From the NCBI GenBank assembly GCA_002294045.1, contig DBEP01000008.1, positions 32,753 through 96,752 on the forward strand: a DNA stretch of 64,000 nt. The letters are read 5' to 3'. Source of the stretch: Lachnoclostridium sp. UBA903 (GTDB lineage: Bacteria; Bacillota; Clostridia; Lachnospirales; Lachnospiraceae). The position numbers and the translations under genes are program-made. Of this stretch, positions 1 to 8,657 are shown one piece after another (the stretch's first letter is position 1; the number at the start of each line of letters is the position of its first letter). Under the pieces are notes generated by a model. It was not told the origin of the DNA. It made no database searches and saw only the letters and a program-made list of their open reading frames with translations.

Positions 1-30
1 TAATGTCTACCGACATTATACCATGTCCGC
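1..30. repeat. Palindromic interspersed repeat, copy 1 (cut by window edge)
   Basis: Bases 1-21 form TAATGTC-TACC-GACATTATAC, the truncated version of a 24-base palindrome whose full copies stand at 32281 and 32374. The downstream flank CATGTCCGC (22-30) is also shared with the copy at 32281. The loop differs (TACC here, TGTT there) while the arms are identical. Confidence 0.7.
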
Positions 31-412
31 AGAAAAGTTCAACCGGAATTGAATCTTCTTCCGAAATCAGCGAAACAGCCCGGTGCACAGGTTCTTCCAT
101 GATTTCTATTCTGTCCGGTGAGGTATAGCGGGCAAACAGAACACGGTTTCCCGTCATTGCGGTATCCTTAAACTCAATCTTTAATTTTAATTTTTCCGCT
201 ACTGTACGTATATCACTGCATCCGCATGTAAGAATGACCCGATGTGCATATTCCCTGCCGCATTGTATTGCTGCGGCAGTCATTTCCGCTTTTTTATCCG
301 GCGGAATACGCCGGTTTAAAAGGTCCCTTGAAAAGGCATACCGTCCCCAGGTATCATCCTCCACCTGCAGCAATTTATGAATCATATCTCCTAACCTTAA
401 TTGCTCCTGCAT
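1..412 (-). CDS. Hypothetical protein, 3' end outside the window
   Basis: An open frame of 137 codons starts at ATG 412, preceded by GGAGG four bases upstream, and runs off the left edge without a stop. I do not recognise the family. The visible protein is soluble and has a stretch near residues 70-110 (VAEKLKLKIEF) that weakly recalls the N-terminal part of ImmA/IrrE-like proteins, but no HExxH metal site is visible. The last visible codons (about residue 128 onward) lie inside an interspersed palindromic repeat also found at 32.3 kb, so the natural C-terminus has probably been replaced. It follows the hydantoinase gene on the same strand, separated by 157 bases that contain a copy of another repeat. 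Function unknown. Confidence 0.5.
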   Translation of the reverse strand, partial: MQEQLRLGDMIHKLLQVEDDTWGRYAFSRDLLNRRIPPDKKAEMTAAAIQCGREYAHRVILTCGCSDIRTVAEKLKLKIEFKDTAMTGNRVLFARYTSPDRIEIMEEPVHRAVSLISEEDSIPVELFCGHGIMSVDI

Positions 413-489
413 ATTTCCTCCGTTTATACCATTACAACCGTGAATTGCAGATATCTGCCGCCTTTCCTCATCCGCTATACTCCTGCACA

Positions 490-570
490 CTAGAGCGTGT
501 TTGAAAATCATTGCGCCGTTCTGAACACCCCACTTTGCGGTATACTGCGTTGCAATTTTGGGAGAGTAGC
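490..570 (-). repeat. MITE-like hairpin repeat family, half copy A
   Basis: Read on the minus strand this gives CCAAAATTGCAACGCAG, then ATACCGCAAAGTGGGG and ends TTTTCAAACACGCTCTAG. The same blocks occur at 54.5 kb (copy D) and the right half at 4.85 kb (copy B). The copy touches the stop codon of the hydantoinase gene, so it probably sits at the 3' end of that transcript. Confidence 0.65.
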
Positions 571-2699
571 TAGTTCTGCCTGATATTAGCTGCTACAACA
601 ATAACTTCTTTTTCCGGCTCAAGCTCCGAAACTTCTATATCCATCAACAGTTCCAGCTGTTCAAAATCGGATGCGGCAAAATCCATGACCCGGGCACCTA
701 TACACAGATAATAATCAGGCCTGGCAATAAGTTCCGTCTGATAGACCGCCATGTTTTCCCACAGTTTTTTCACCGCATCCAGATATTCTCCTGCTGTTGT
801 TTTTATGACCATGGCACGGCCTCTCTGGACCTTAATGAATCCTTTGGAATCCAGAATACGTATAGCGCCCGGTTCCCCTTCTTCCGTTCTTTCCCCGAAA
901 ATAGTAACATATCCGTTCTTTTCCAGCAGCCAGGTTTTATCAGGTGAAATTCGCATATCTTTTGCGGCTAACTGCTTTAATTCCTCCTCACCGCATTCCT
1001 TTAAAAGGTCCGCGGTTTTAACTTCCGTAGAACCGGTGGCTATGGCTGTTACCTTAGAGGTCTGCGGGTCAATATCAATATGGATTTCTACGCTTTCCGG
1101 CGTAGCTCCGCTTTCGATTGCCTTATTCATGGCTTCCAGCTTAATGGTACCTATAGCCTCTTTGGTAGGCGACGGAATAATACGTTCCACAACATCCCTG
1201 ACCATGGATAAGGCTACCCCGATGGAGGAAATGACTTCCGCATTTTCAGGAATACTGTACTTTAATCCCATCTTTTCAGCAAAATACACAATCAGGGAAG
1301 CCGCACCTCCCCCGACGCCAACCAAGGATATCTGGTCCTTTTCCAATTTATATTTTTCAGCCAGATAAAGAATTACCGGTTCAATCTTTGCGTAGGCCTT
1401 TTCCATAATCTGCTCTGCGATATCCCGGACCGTTGTTCCGCAATAATCGGCCAGTGCCTGCATGGCCTTTCCTGCGGCTTCCGCATTACCATAGGAGAAA
1501 TGTTCCGGTTTCACCAGTCCCAGAACATTGGCCGCACAGGAATTGGTAATGGTAACCCGCTGGCCGTTTTCCAGGCAGATAGAGACATAATCCGCCGGGT
1601 CTCCCGGTTTAGGAGAAAAGAATTCCACCTTAGGACACTTGATTTTATCCGGTCCCGTAAATACCGCATAATCCAGCCCCGCTATATGGGCGGACCTGGG
1701 TCCCACGTCGATGACTCCGTTTTTATCGGCACGGACCATGGAGCCTCCGGCCACACCAAGAACCCGTACGTCCAGAGAATTGATATAGGTCGGATGCCCG
1801 CCGACTACGGAATAATCAATAGCCGGCCGGCCGTTTTTAATAACTCCTATATTGGTAGTGGTTCCTCCTACCTCAAAATAGACACCGTTGGAGGCTCTTA
1901 AATACATCAGGGAACCCATAACCGAAGCGGCCGGGCCGGAAAGCATGGTAAGCACCGGCCGTTTCTTCATTTCGCTGATTTCCATAACACCGCCGTCACC
2001 CCTCATAATCATCAGAGGGACATTCACACCTGCTTCCCTGACGGAATTTTCCGTTGAATTGGCCGTATCCAGCATTTTGGGAAGTATACTTGCATTAATG
2101 GCCGCCGTTCTTGTTCTTCTGGTCAGCCCGTATAATTTCGTAATATCGGAAGCCATCGTGGTTGGAATACCCATTTTCCCGGCCTCTTCATAGACCATTT
2201 TTTCAAGCTTTCCGTCATCCACCCCAAAGGCCATGGACGGAACTATGACCTGCGCTCCCTCCTCTTTCAGGGCAGTGATTACCTGCAGCACAGAGTCTTG
2301 TGTCATTTTCTTTGTATTCATAAAGCTGTTAATGATTTTAATCTCTTTGTTGTTTCCCAAATCGATATTCTTAAGTTTTGTCTGTTTTTTGGCTAAAAAG
2401 CCTTCCAATCCGCCTTTGGCCATGCCGATGACGCCAACCTGTGCCACATCCCCTTCAATAAGAGCATTTGTTGCCTGTGTTGTACTGTGTGCAACAAATA
2501 CCACATCTTCCGGTCTGATGTTATTTTCCGTCAAACAATTTTGGAAACACTTTACAACACCGGCAGCTACCCCTCCCGGATCATCATGCGTGGTCTTTAC
2601 GGAGGATTTTCCTATAATTTCATGGGTTTCATTATCTATGGCAACCGCCTTTGTATGCGTCCCCCCTACATCAATACCCATTCTAACCATTCTGCCCAT
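570..2699 (-). CDS. Hydantoinase/oxoprolinase family protein (HyuA-type)
   Basis: A 709-residue cytoplasmic ATPase-fold protein. The N-terminus shows the phosphate-binding motif GIDVGGTHTKAVAID (residues 8-22) of the Hydant_A_N domain; the central Hydantoinase_A domain has SGPAASVMGS and EVGGTTTNIGVI, and a glycine-rich VGVGGGAAS follows near residue 460. Family members hydrolyse cyclic amides (hydantoins, 5-oxoproline) with ATP, usually with a HyuB partner; no HyuB gene is present in the window, so the substrate is open. GGAGG lies six bases before the ATG. The downstream partner in the same direction is the truncated unknown gene; the permease upstream (98 bases away) may supply the substrate. 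Family assignment is firm, substrate is not known. Confidence 0.85.
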   Translation of the reverse strand: MGRMVRMGIDVGGTHTKAVAIDNETHEIIGKSSVKTTHDDPGGVAAGVVKCFQNCLTENNIRPEDVVFVAHSTTQATNALIEGDVAQVGVIGMAKGGLEGFLAKKQTKLKNIDLGNNKEIKIINSFMNTKKMTQDSVLQVITALKEEGAQVIVPSMAFGVDDGKLEKMVYEEAGKMGIPTTMASDITKLYGLTRRTRTAAINASILPKMLDTANSTENSVREAGVNVPLMIMRGDGGVMEISEMKKRPVLTMLSGPAASVMGSLMYLRASNGVYFEVGGTTTNIGVIKNGRPAIDYSVVGGHPTYINSLDVRVLGVAGGSMVRADKNGVIDVGPRSAHIAGLDYAVFTGPDKIKCPKVEFFSPKPGDPADYVSICLENGQRVTITNSCAANVLGLVKPEHFSYGNAEAAGKAMQALADYCGTTVRDIAEQIMEKAYAKIEPVILYLAEKYKLEKDQISLVGVGGGAASLIVYFAEKMGLKYSIPENAEVISSIGVALSMVRDVVERIIPSPTKEAIGTIKLEAMNKAIESGATPESVEIHIDIDPQTSKVTAIATGSTEVKTADLLKECGEEELKQLAAKDMRISPDKTWLLEKNGYVTIFGERTEEGEPGAIRILDSKGFIKVQRGRAMVIKTTAGEYLDAVKKLWENMAVYQTELIARPDYYLCIGARVMDFAASDFEQLELLMDIEVSELEPEKEVIVVAANIRQN

Positions 2700-2797
2700 T
2701 CCTTTCCTCCATTTCTTCTTTTCTATTTCAATAAAGCCGGAATAACCGGCCCTGCATAAGTGTGCAGCAGCCGGTTTTGTTATACACTCCTTTAACC

Positions 2798-4147
2798 TTA
2801 AACCAAATTACCGTACAAGACAAATACAATGGCACAGAGAATGATGCCGATAATCCATCCGGATGGTATGGACATTTTCATATAATCCTTTGTTGATACC
2901 TTCGTATATCCAAAACCCCATGCAACCCATGACTGGGTAACATCCAGATGCTGGGGTGCAACCGTTGTAACTGCAAATAAAGGATACAAAAATTGTACCG
3001 GCCAGGCTGCTGTTGATACAATTACCGCCAGGATTGCTGCACCGCATCCAACCAGATTCATAGGTCCGCGGAAAAAACCAAGGGGTGTCAAAACAGCAAA
3101 TGCAATACATAACATTAACGCACTCTTAGGCATTGCTTCCCCAAGCAGGATTTTAAAATAGGGAGAAGCATAATTTGCCGCATTATTAAACATGGATAAG
3201 GTCAGTAAAAATCCCACCATAGGCGCCACATCGATTGCTCCGTCCGAAAACTGCTTTGAAAGCATTCTGCAGGTATCGGCAAATCCGCCCTTTAGTTTTC
3301 TACAAGTTAATAATGCAAATAATCCTGAAAAAATAAATCCAAAAATAATCGGTACTTTGAATACAACAACCCCAATTACCGGAAGAATTACGGAAATCCA
3401 TGAAATTGCAGGCGCATCTGCCGTATTTCCCCCATCCGATGTGGCTGCCCAGGCATAGGATGTCTTTTTTCTGTTCATTGTAACGTTAGCCACAATCAGT
3501 ACAACCACCAGTGAAACAATCATGGCAATCATTCCAAAAATAAAGTATGTATTATAGTCATAGATGGCGTAACTTTCATTTGCAGTGACAAAAATAGCCT
3601 TATACTGTTCGAAGTTAACTATGTTTCCAAAAATTCCTGCCATAATAGAACCCATGAAAGAGAACATGGCAATGGGGGAAGGAATTCCCAGAGACAACAT
3701 GATAGGCAATACAATTACGGCAATGGAAATAACCGGTCCGATTCCTGTCATGGAGGTAAAAATAACCGCTGTAACAATACACAAGAGTGACATGGTGATT
3801 CTTGGTTTATCCCCGCCAAGTTCCACCACCTTGCGGATTAAAGTCGCTGCAATTCCGGTTTCAATTAGGATTCTTCCAAAGAAAGCCCCAAAGAAAACGT
3901 TGACGAGTATTGATCTCCCATAGTTTTCGGGTCCCGTCTGGAAGACATTCGTAAGAACATCCACTACCGATTGATCCTCCATAGCAGAGTTTGGTGTAAT
4001 TCCATTTCCAATCAATGCAAGCGCAACCCAGAATACGGACATGACAAAGAATCCCACCATGAGGTTGTACCCCTTTACGCAGTACCAGACCAATCCAAAG
4101 AATGACAGGACCATAATGATACCGACAACAACATTAACAGCATCCAT
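2798..4147 (-). CDS. Ion-transporter-superfamily permease (GntP/citrate-transporter-like)
   Basis: A 449-residue polytopic membrane protein with about eleven to twelve hydrophobic segments spread over the whole length, beginning VVVGIIMVLSFFGLVWYCV. Features such as GAFFGRILIETGIAATLIRKVV, the re-entrant-like TSMTGIGPVISIAVIVLPIML and a repeated second half fit the IT superfamily of secondary transporters (GntP, CitMHS, DctM relatives). AGGAGG precedes the start. It stands directly upstream of the hydantoinase gene on the same strand with a 98-base gap, so it probably imports the hydantoinase substrate. A promoter with two perfect CTAACATGTTAG palindromes lies in front of it. Substrate cannot be told from sequence. 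Confidence 0.7.
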   Translation of the reverse strand: MDAVNVVVGIIMVLSFFGLVWYCVKGYNLMVGFFVMSVFWVALALIGNGITPNSAMEDQSVVDVLTNVFQTGPENYGRSILVNVFFGAFFGRILIETGIAATLIRKVVELGGDKPRITMSLLCIVTAVIFTSMTGIGPVISIAVIVLPIMLSLGIPSPIAMFSFMGSIMAGIFGNIVNFEQYKAIFVTANESYAIYDYNTYFIFGMIAMIVSLVVVLIVANVTMNRKKTSYAWAATSDGGNTADAPAISWISVILPVIGVVVFKVPIIFGFIFSGLFALLTCRKLKGGFADTCRMLSKQFSDGAIDVAPMVGFLLTLSMFNNAANYASPYFKILLGEAMPKSALMLCIAFAVLTPLGFFRGPMNLVGCGAAILAVIVSTAAWPVQFLYPLFAVTTVAPQHLDVTQSWVAWGFGYTKVSTKDYMKMSIPSGWIIGIILCAIVFVLYGNLV

Positions 4148-4208
4148 AAAAAATACCCTCCTTTAATAGTCTAAAAGATTTAGTGTCCTGACATGTTATA
4201 TCGCATTA

Positions 4209-4220
4209 CTAACATGTTAG
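4209..4220. promoter_or_regulatory. Operator palindrome CTAACATGTTAG, site 1
   Basis: A perfect 12-base palindrome located downstream of the predicted permease transcription start. A second identical copy is centred 29 bases away and a half-matching GACATGTTAT stands near 4190. Two identical palindromes in one promoter suggest a dimeric repressor; no regulator gene is adjacent in the window. Confidence 0.6.
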
Positions 4221-4234
4221 TTCTCTTGAATAAC

Positions 4235-4263
4235 ATGCTAACATGTTAGTTGTGTTATGTCAA
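4235..4263 (-). promoter_or_regulatory. Predicted promoter of the permease-hydantoinase operon with operator site 2
   Basis: On the minus strand TTGACA (4258-4263) is followed after 17 bases by TAGCAT (4235-4240). The second CTAACATGTTAG palindrome (4238-4249) overlaps the spacer and the -10 element, so protein binding there would block RNA polymerase. The rest of 4264-4465 is A+T-rich and shows no gene. Confidence 0.55.
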
Positions 4264-4465
4264 TATGTTTTTGGTTACTTTTTATGTTTTTTTTAAATGT
4301 TTTAATTATATTTAAGCTATTTTTAATAAAGCATTCTCTTTAAATTATTTTAACAGATAGAAGTTTTGCATATAAAAATTTATTATTCACTGCAGCAAAG
4401 ATAAGGCAGTATCACGCCAAGAGATACAATTACCTCCAGTAAAATTTTACTAAACACCGAAACTA

Positions 4466-4696
4466 TTATCCTTCCTCTTCAACTGCCCATTTATCTATTT
4501 TTTTCATGAAGCTTTCATCTTCCGTAACCACTTTTACAATCTTATTATAATCAAGTGCCATTAATCCCAAGATGGATTTTGCATCTGCAATTTGATTATA
4601 ATCGGTATGTACCCCAACATCATAATTTGATTTGCATGCTAAATTCATAAAATCTCTTAAATCATTTGCTTCTGTTAGTTTGATAAATTTATACAT
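4466..4696 (-). CDS. HPr/Crh-like protein without the phosphocarrier histidine
   Basis: A 76-residue protein; ATG 4696 is chosen because AGGAGG lies seven bases before it. The stretch ADAKSILGLMALD matches the HPr region around Ser46 (KSIMGVMSL in Bacillus HPr), and overall length and hydrophobic pattern fit the HPr fold. The N-terminal region that should read GIHARPA reads NDLRDFMNLA, so His15, needed to carry phosphate from enzyme I, is absent while the regulatory serine is kept. This resembles Crh, which acts only through Ser46 phosphorylation as a CcpA partner. It lies downstream of the sugar ABC operon, separated by about 250 bases that include a repeat, so it may be a separate unit. A regulatory role in carbon control is inference. 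Confidence 0.6.
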   Translation of the reverse strand: MYKFIKLTEANDLRDFMNLACKSNYDVGVHTDYNQIADAKSILGLMALDYNKIVKVVTEDESFMKKIDKWAVEEEG

Positions 4697-4845
4697 AATC
4701 CAACCTCCTGTTATATACATCTATGACTAGTGTCTGCCTGTATTCAGGCTGATTTTCTCAGCTTATCCGTAACATTGCACCCGTTCAGGCCCAGACAATG
4801 CCACCGCATTGCTGTCGGAATTTCGCCTGATACTGAAAAATGCTT

Positions 4846-4900
4846 ATACCGCAAAGCGGGGCATTCAGAACCGTGCAATAATATTTCAAACACACTCTAG
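4846..4900 (+). repeat. MITE-like hairpin repeat family, half copy B
   Basis: ATACCGCAAAGCGGGG followed by CATTCAGAACCGTGCAAT and ending TTTCAAACACACTCTAG matches the right half of copy A (minus strand at 490-570) and, in its first part, copy D at 54.6 kb. It lies just after the binding-protein gene, again at a 3' end. Confidence 0.6.
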
Positions 4901-4952
4901 CCATAGATGTAAAATCACATCAAATTTTAGTAAGAAACCTATTATTATGATA

Positions 4953-6017
4953 CTATTTCATTGCAGCAAATGTCAAACTGTCATCTACATAATCAGCTAC
5001 GTTACCTGCATCGATTACGCCTGTTCCAGCATCTACATACTCTTCATAAGGTTCACCTTTAAGAACTTTAAGAGCGGTATCCACTGCAGCCTTGCCAAGA
5101 GAACCCGGATCATTCATTGTAGTAATAGCATAGGAGCCGTCCTGGATTTTCTTAACTGCTTCCATTAATCCGTCAACACCGGTAACAACTACATCTTTGA
5201 TTCCATTTTCCTGAAGAACTTGTAAGGCGCCTAATGACATATCATCATTATGTCCATATACTGCTACAATATCAGGATTGCTTTGAATTAAATCCTGGGT
5301 AGCTGTTACGGCTTTGGATCTTGTATAGTCACAATAAGCAGACTGAACTATCTTTAGACCAGGGGCTGCTGCAATTGCTTTTTCAAAACCATCTCTTCTT
5401 GCCATCATTACCGTATCTCCGGCAGTACCTTGTACTTCAAGAATTTTTCCTTTTGCATTTTCATTACCGCCAAGAAGTTCAACTAACGCTTCACCGACTA
5501 AACGTCCCATTTCTTCGTTATCTCTGCCAACATAGGCAGTGTTTCCTTCCGATACATTTCTGTCTACTGTTATAACCGGGATTCCGGCTGCTTTACAGGC
5601 TTCTAAAGCAGGTTTTACACCTTCTGCATTAACTGGATTAAGAATCAAAGCATCAATTCCACCAGAAATTAAATCCTGTATATCCGTATTCTGTTTTGAA
5701 ACATCATTTTGAGCATCCGCATAAACAAATTCAACCCCAATCTCTTTTGCATAAGATTCTGCCACGTCTTTCATGGATACATAAAAAGGTGAATCTAAAA
5801 TACATTGTGAGAAGCCGATTTTGTATGTTCCATCCTCCTTACCTGTATCAGCAGCCGGCGTTTGTGTATCTTCAGCCGCATCCTTATTATCTCCAGCCGG
5901 TTCTGTGGCCGCAGTATCTTTTGAATCCCCATCATTTGAACTCCGGGAGCAACCTGCAAGTGACAATAACATAACCATAATCATTAATAATGCTAAACCC
6001 TTTGCGTTCTTTTTCAT
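4953..6017 (-). CDS. Ribose-type sugar ABC importer, substrate-binding lipoprotein
   Basis: A 354-residue lipoprotein: signal sequence followed by lipobox LAGC with Cys23, then a low-complexity linker rich in D, A, T (residues 25-60) and a Peripla_BP_4 domain starting YKIGFSQCILDSPFY. The domain keeps hallmark segments of the RbsB family such as DALILNPVNAEGVKPAL, IPVITVDRNV and GHNDDMSLGA. It is the last gene of the kinase-ATPase-permease-binding protein operon, which stands next to the microcompartment genes, so its ligand is likely the sugar or polyol processed in the shell. Exact ligand unknown. Confidence 0.85.
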   Translation of the reverse strand: MKKNAKGLALLMIMVMLLSLAGCSRSSNDGDSKDTAATEPAGDNKDAAEDTQTPAADTGKEDGTYKIGFSQCILDSPFYVSMKDVAESYAKEIGVEFVYADAQNDVSKQNTDIQDLISGGIDALILNPVNAEGVKPALEACKAAGIPVITVDRNVSEGNTAYVGRDNEEMGRLVGEALVELLGGNENAKGKILEVQGTAGDTVMMARRDGFEKAIAAAPGLKIVQSAYCDYTRSKAVTATQDLIQSNPDIVAVYGHNDDMSLGALQVLQENGIKDVVVTGVDGLMEAVKKIQDGSYAITTMNDPGSLGKAAVDTALKVLKGEPYEEYVDAGTGVIDAGNVADYVDDSLTFAAMK

Positions 6018-6109
6018 CTTACCTTCTCCTTTTTTTATTAAGCTCTTTATTTATGAAGAGATACTTTCAATAGTCAGAACTATTGATATAAGTGACTCAA
6101 ACATACATT

Positions 6110-7063
6110 TTAGTTTTCTTTTTCTACAATCAATTTATTAAGTAATAATGCTGCGATTATGATTACTCCCTTTGCAATTTGCTGATAGAAGGAAGCTAAG
6201 CCAACCAGATTAAAGATATTTGTAAGAATTTGTAATAGGAATACACCACCAAAGGTTCCGATTACAGTTCCGATACCTCCAGAAAGGCTTGCCCCACCAA
6301 TTACAGCTGCTGCAATTGCATTAAGTTCCATTCCCTCTCCTGCTGTTGGCTGTCCGGTTGCTAACCAAGAGGCAGTCAGAATACCGGCAAATGCTGCAAG
6401 ACAGGCACATACCGCATATGTAATTGCATAATTTGTCTTAGTCTTGATACCGGACAGCATCGCTGCTTCTTTGTTACCACCAATTGCATAAAGACTTCGG
6501 CCAAATGATGTGTATTTTAACATAATTGTAACGATAATGGTTAAGGTTATCCAAATAATTCCGCTGACTGGTACGCTTCCAATAAATCCACCACCAAGTT
6601 TTTTAAACTCACCACTTAACCCAAATATCGGAACTCCGGCTGTAGTCAGCAGCGCCGCGCCTCTTGCAGCTTGCATCATTGCTAATGTAGATATAAAGTC
6701 CGGCAATTTAAATTTTGCAATTAATATACCAGTTATAATACCTAATGCTATCCCCATACCCAGACTGATTAAAATAGCAACTACAAAATTCACGTTTTTA
6801 CTGAGTAATATAGAGCAGATCATCCCTGCAAATGCTGCGACTGACCCGACCGATAAATCGATACCTCCAATAATGATAACCAGAGTCATACCAATTGCTA
6901 CAACACCTGGGATGGAAGCTTGCTGTAAAAGATTTAAAAAGTTTTTCACTGTCAAAAAACTAGGTGATAAAAATGAAGCAATTAGGATGAAAACCAATAA
7001 TAATACTAACAAATTGTATTTCTTTAATAACTCACCTATTTTAACTTTATTTTCTCTCATCAT
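6110..7063 (-). CDS. Ribose-type sugar ABC importer, permease
   Basis: A 317-residue integral membrane protein of the RbsC family (BPD_transp_2). Signature stretches include TLVIIIGGIDLSVGSVAAFAG, GRSLYAIGGNKEAAMLSGI (the loop contacting the ATPase) and GGASLSGGIGTVIGT. About eight to ten transmembrane segments are visible. The start overlaps the end of the ATPase gene by 17 bases, which suggests coupled translation; GGAGG precedes the tandem ATGATG start. It works with the ATPase upstream and the binding protein downstream. Confidence 0.88.
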   Translation of the reverse strand: MMRENKVKIGELLKKYNLLVLLLVFILIASFLSPSFLTVKNFLNLLQQASIPGVVAIGMTLVIIIGGIDLSVGSVAAFAGMICSILLSKNVNFVVAILISLGMGIALGIITGILIAKFKLPDFISTLAMMQAARGAALLTTAGVPIFGLSGEFKKLGGGFIGSVPVSGIIWITLTIIVTIMLKYTSFGRSLYAIGGNKEAAMLSGIKTKTNYAITYAVCACLAAFAGILTASWLATGQPTAGEGMELNAIAAAVIGGASLSGGIGTVIGTFGGVFLLQILTNIFNLVGLASFYQQIAKGVIIIAALLLNKLIVEKEN

Positions 7064-8573
7064 GAGTTCCTCCTGTCACCGATATTTGTAAAATTTTATC
7101 AGGATTAAAATTTGCTTTTGTTGTTGTCATAATTTGTTTTCCATCATACATAACAGAAATATTATCACAAATTCTAAGCAATTCTTCTAATTCTGAAGAA
7201 ACTACGATTACACTCTTTCCCTGTTCTGAAAGCATTCTGATGATTTTGTATAATTCTTCTTTTGCCATAACATCGATACCTTGTGTAGGTTCATCTATCA
7301 AGAGGATATCACAGTCCTGCATCAACCATTTCGCAAGAATAACCTTCTGCTGGTTTCCGCCTGATAAGTTCTTAGTTACGGTTTTGATTGATGGTGTTTT
7401 TATATTTAATTTTTTTTTATAATCCAAACAAGCTGCTTCCGTTTGCCTGTAACTGATAAGTCTATTCTTTATAAACCTTTTAAGCGCTACCATAGACATG
7501 TTTTCCCATACAGGAAGAATTAAAACAAGTCCTTGCGCTTTCCTATTTTCCGGTACTAAGCCAATTTTATGTTTAATTGCTTCCTGGGTATTTTTAAAAC
7601 GCACCTTTTCACCGTTTAGTATAATGTCCCCTTTTGTATAAGAATCCACGCCGAATATGGATCTTAACACTTCCGTTCTTCCTGCTCCCACAAGACCATA
7701 AAAGCCTAAAACTTCTCCTTTATGTAATTTAAAATTAATATCAGAAACTTTATGGTTACACATACCTTTTAATTCCAAAACGACTTGGTCCGATAGGAGG
7801 TTCACTTCCACTTCTTCTTTATGAATCTGGCTTAATTTTGCACCTGTCATATATTCTACCAACATATCTTCGTTAAGCTCGTTCACTGGTTTGCAAACAA
7901 CAAACTTACCGTCTCTTAATACTGTAATTCTGTCTCCTACAATAAACAATTCATCCAAATGATGAGAAATGTATATAATTGTGATTCCTCTGCTCTTCAA
8001 ATCTGCAATTACCTTTAAGAGTGTTTCAAATTCATTCTTGGATAAGGTAGAGGAAGGCTCATCCATTACAATCAGTTTTGCATTACTAGCCAGTGCTTTC
8101 ATAATTTCTGTCAACTGTCTTTGTCCAATATTTAATGACTTTACCTTTGCTTTAACATCTATCTTTAAGTTTAACTGTTCTGCAATTTCCCGGGTTTTCG
8201 CATAAACATCTTTCCAATCGATTGCACCTGTCCTTTTTCTGGGATAGTTGTTAATAAAGACATTCTCTCCAACATCTAATTCGTTTACTAAAGAGAGTTC
8301 CTGATATATAACGGAAATGCCTTGTTTTTTTCTTTCAAGGGTTCCATGAGACTTCAGTTCATTACCATCAAAGATAATTTCCCCTTTATCCTCTACATAA
8401 GCACCGGATAAAATCTTCATTAATGTCGATTTACCGGCACCATTTGCACCTATTAAACAATTTACTTCACCGCGTTTTACACTAAAGTCAACCTTGTCTA
8501 ATGCTTTTACCCCTGGAAATAGTTTGTATATTGCTCTCATTTCTAAAATATTATCCTGTTCTCGCAATTCCAT
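7047..8573 (-). CDS. Ribose-type sugar ABC importer, tandem ATPase
   Basis: A 508-residue protein with two ABC domains, as in RbsA/MglA. First domain: Walker A GANGAGKST (about residues 42-50), a degenerate signature around SLNIGQRQ and Walker B LIVMDEPSS. Second domain: degenerate Walker A GLVGAGRTEV, signature NLSGGNQQK (about 405) and DILLIDEPTQGID. One complete and one degenerate nucleotide site is normal for this family. The annotated ATG has its GGGAGG only two bases away; a TTG two codons later has better spacing and may be the real start. Overlaps the permease gene by 17 bases. Confidence 0.88.
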   Translation of the reverse strand: MELREQDNILEMRAIYKLFPGVKALDKVDFSVKRGEVNCLIGANGAGKSTLMKILSGAYVEDKGEIIFDGNELKSHGTLERKKQGISVIYQELSLVNELDVGENVFINNYPRKRTGAIDWKDVYAKTREIAEQLNLKIDVKAKVKSLNIGQRQLTEIMKALASNAKLIVMDEPSSTLSKNEFETLLKVIADLKSRGITIIYISHHLDELFIVGDRITVLRDGKFVVCKPVNELNEDMLVEYMTGAKLSQIHKEEVEVNLLSDQVVLELKGMCNHKVSDINFKLHKGEVLGFYGLVGAGRTEVLRSIFGVDSYTKGDIILNGEKVRFKNTQEAIKHKIGLVPENRKAQGLVLILPVWENMSMVALKRFIKNRLISYRQTEAACLDYKKKLNIKTPSIKTVTKNLSGGNQQKVILAKWLMQDCDILLIDEPTQGIDVMAKEELYKIIRMLSEQGKSVIVVSSELEELLRICDNISVMYDGKQIMTTTKANFNPDKILQISVTGGTHDERK

Positions 8574-8657
8574 ATCCTCCCTTTACATAAGCCGTAATGC
8601 GAGCCATGATGCGGTAAAGCAGCATCTCAAATAACCGGAAGACGCTTTTTATTCACA

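Noticed and set aside
751..2745. Several open frames of 90-205 codons on the plus strand opposite the hydantoinase gene
   Set aside because: They are antisense to a clearly conserved gene, lack ribosome-binding sites and show no protein family features.
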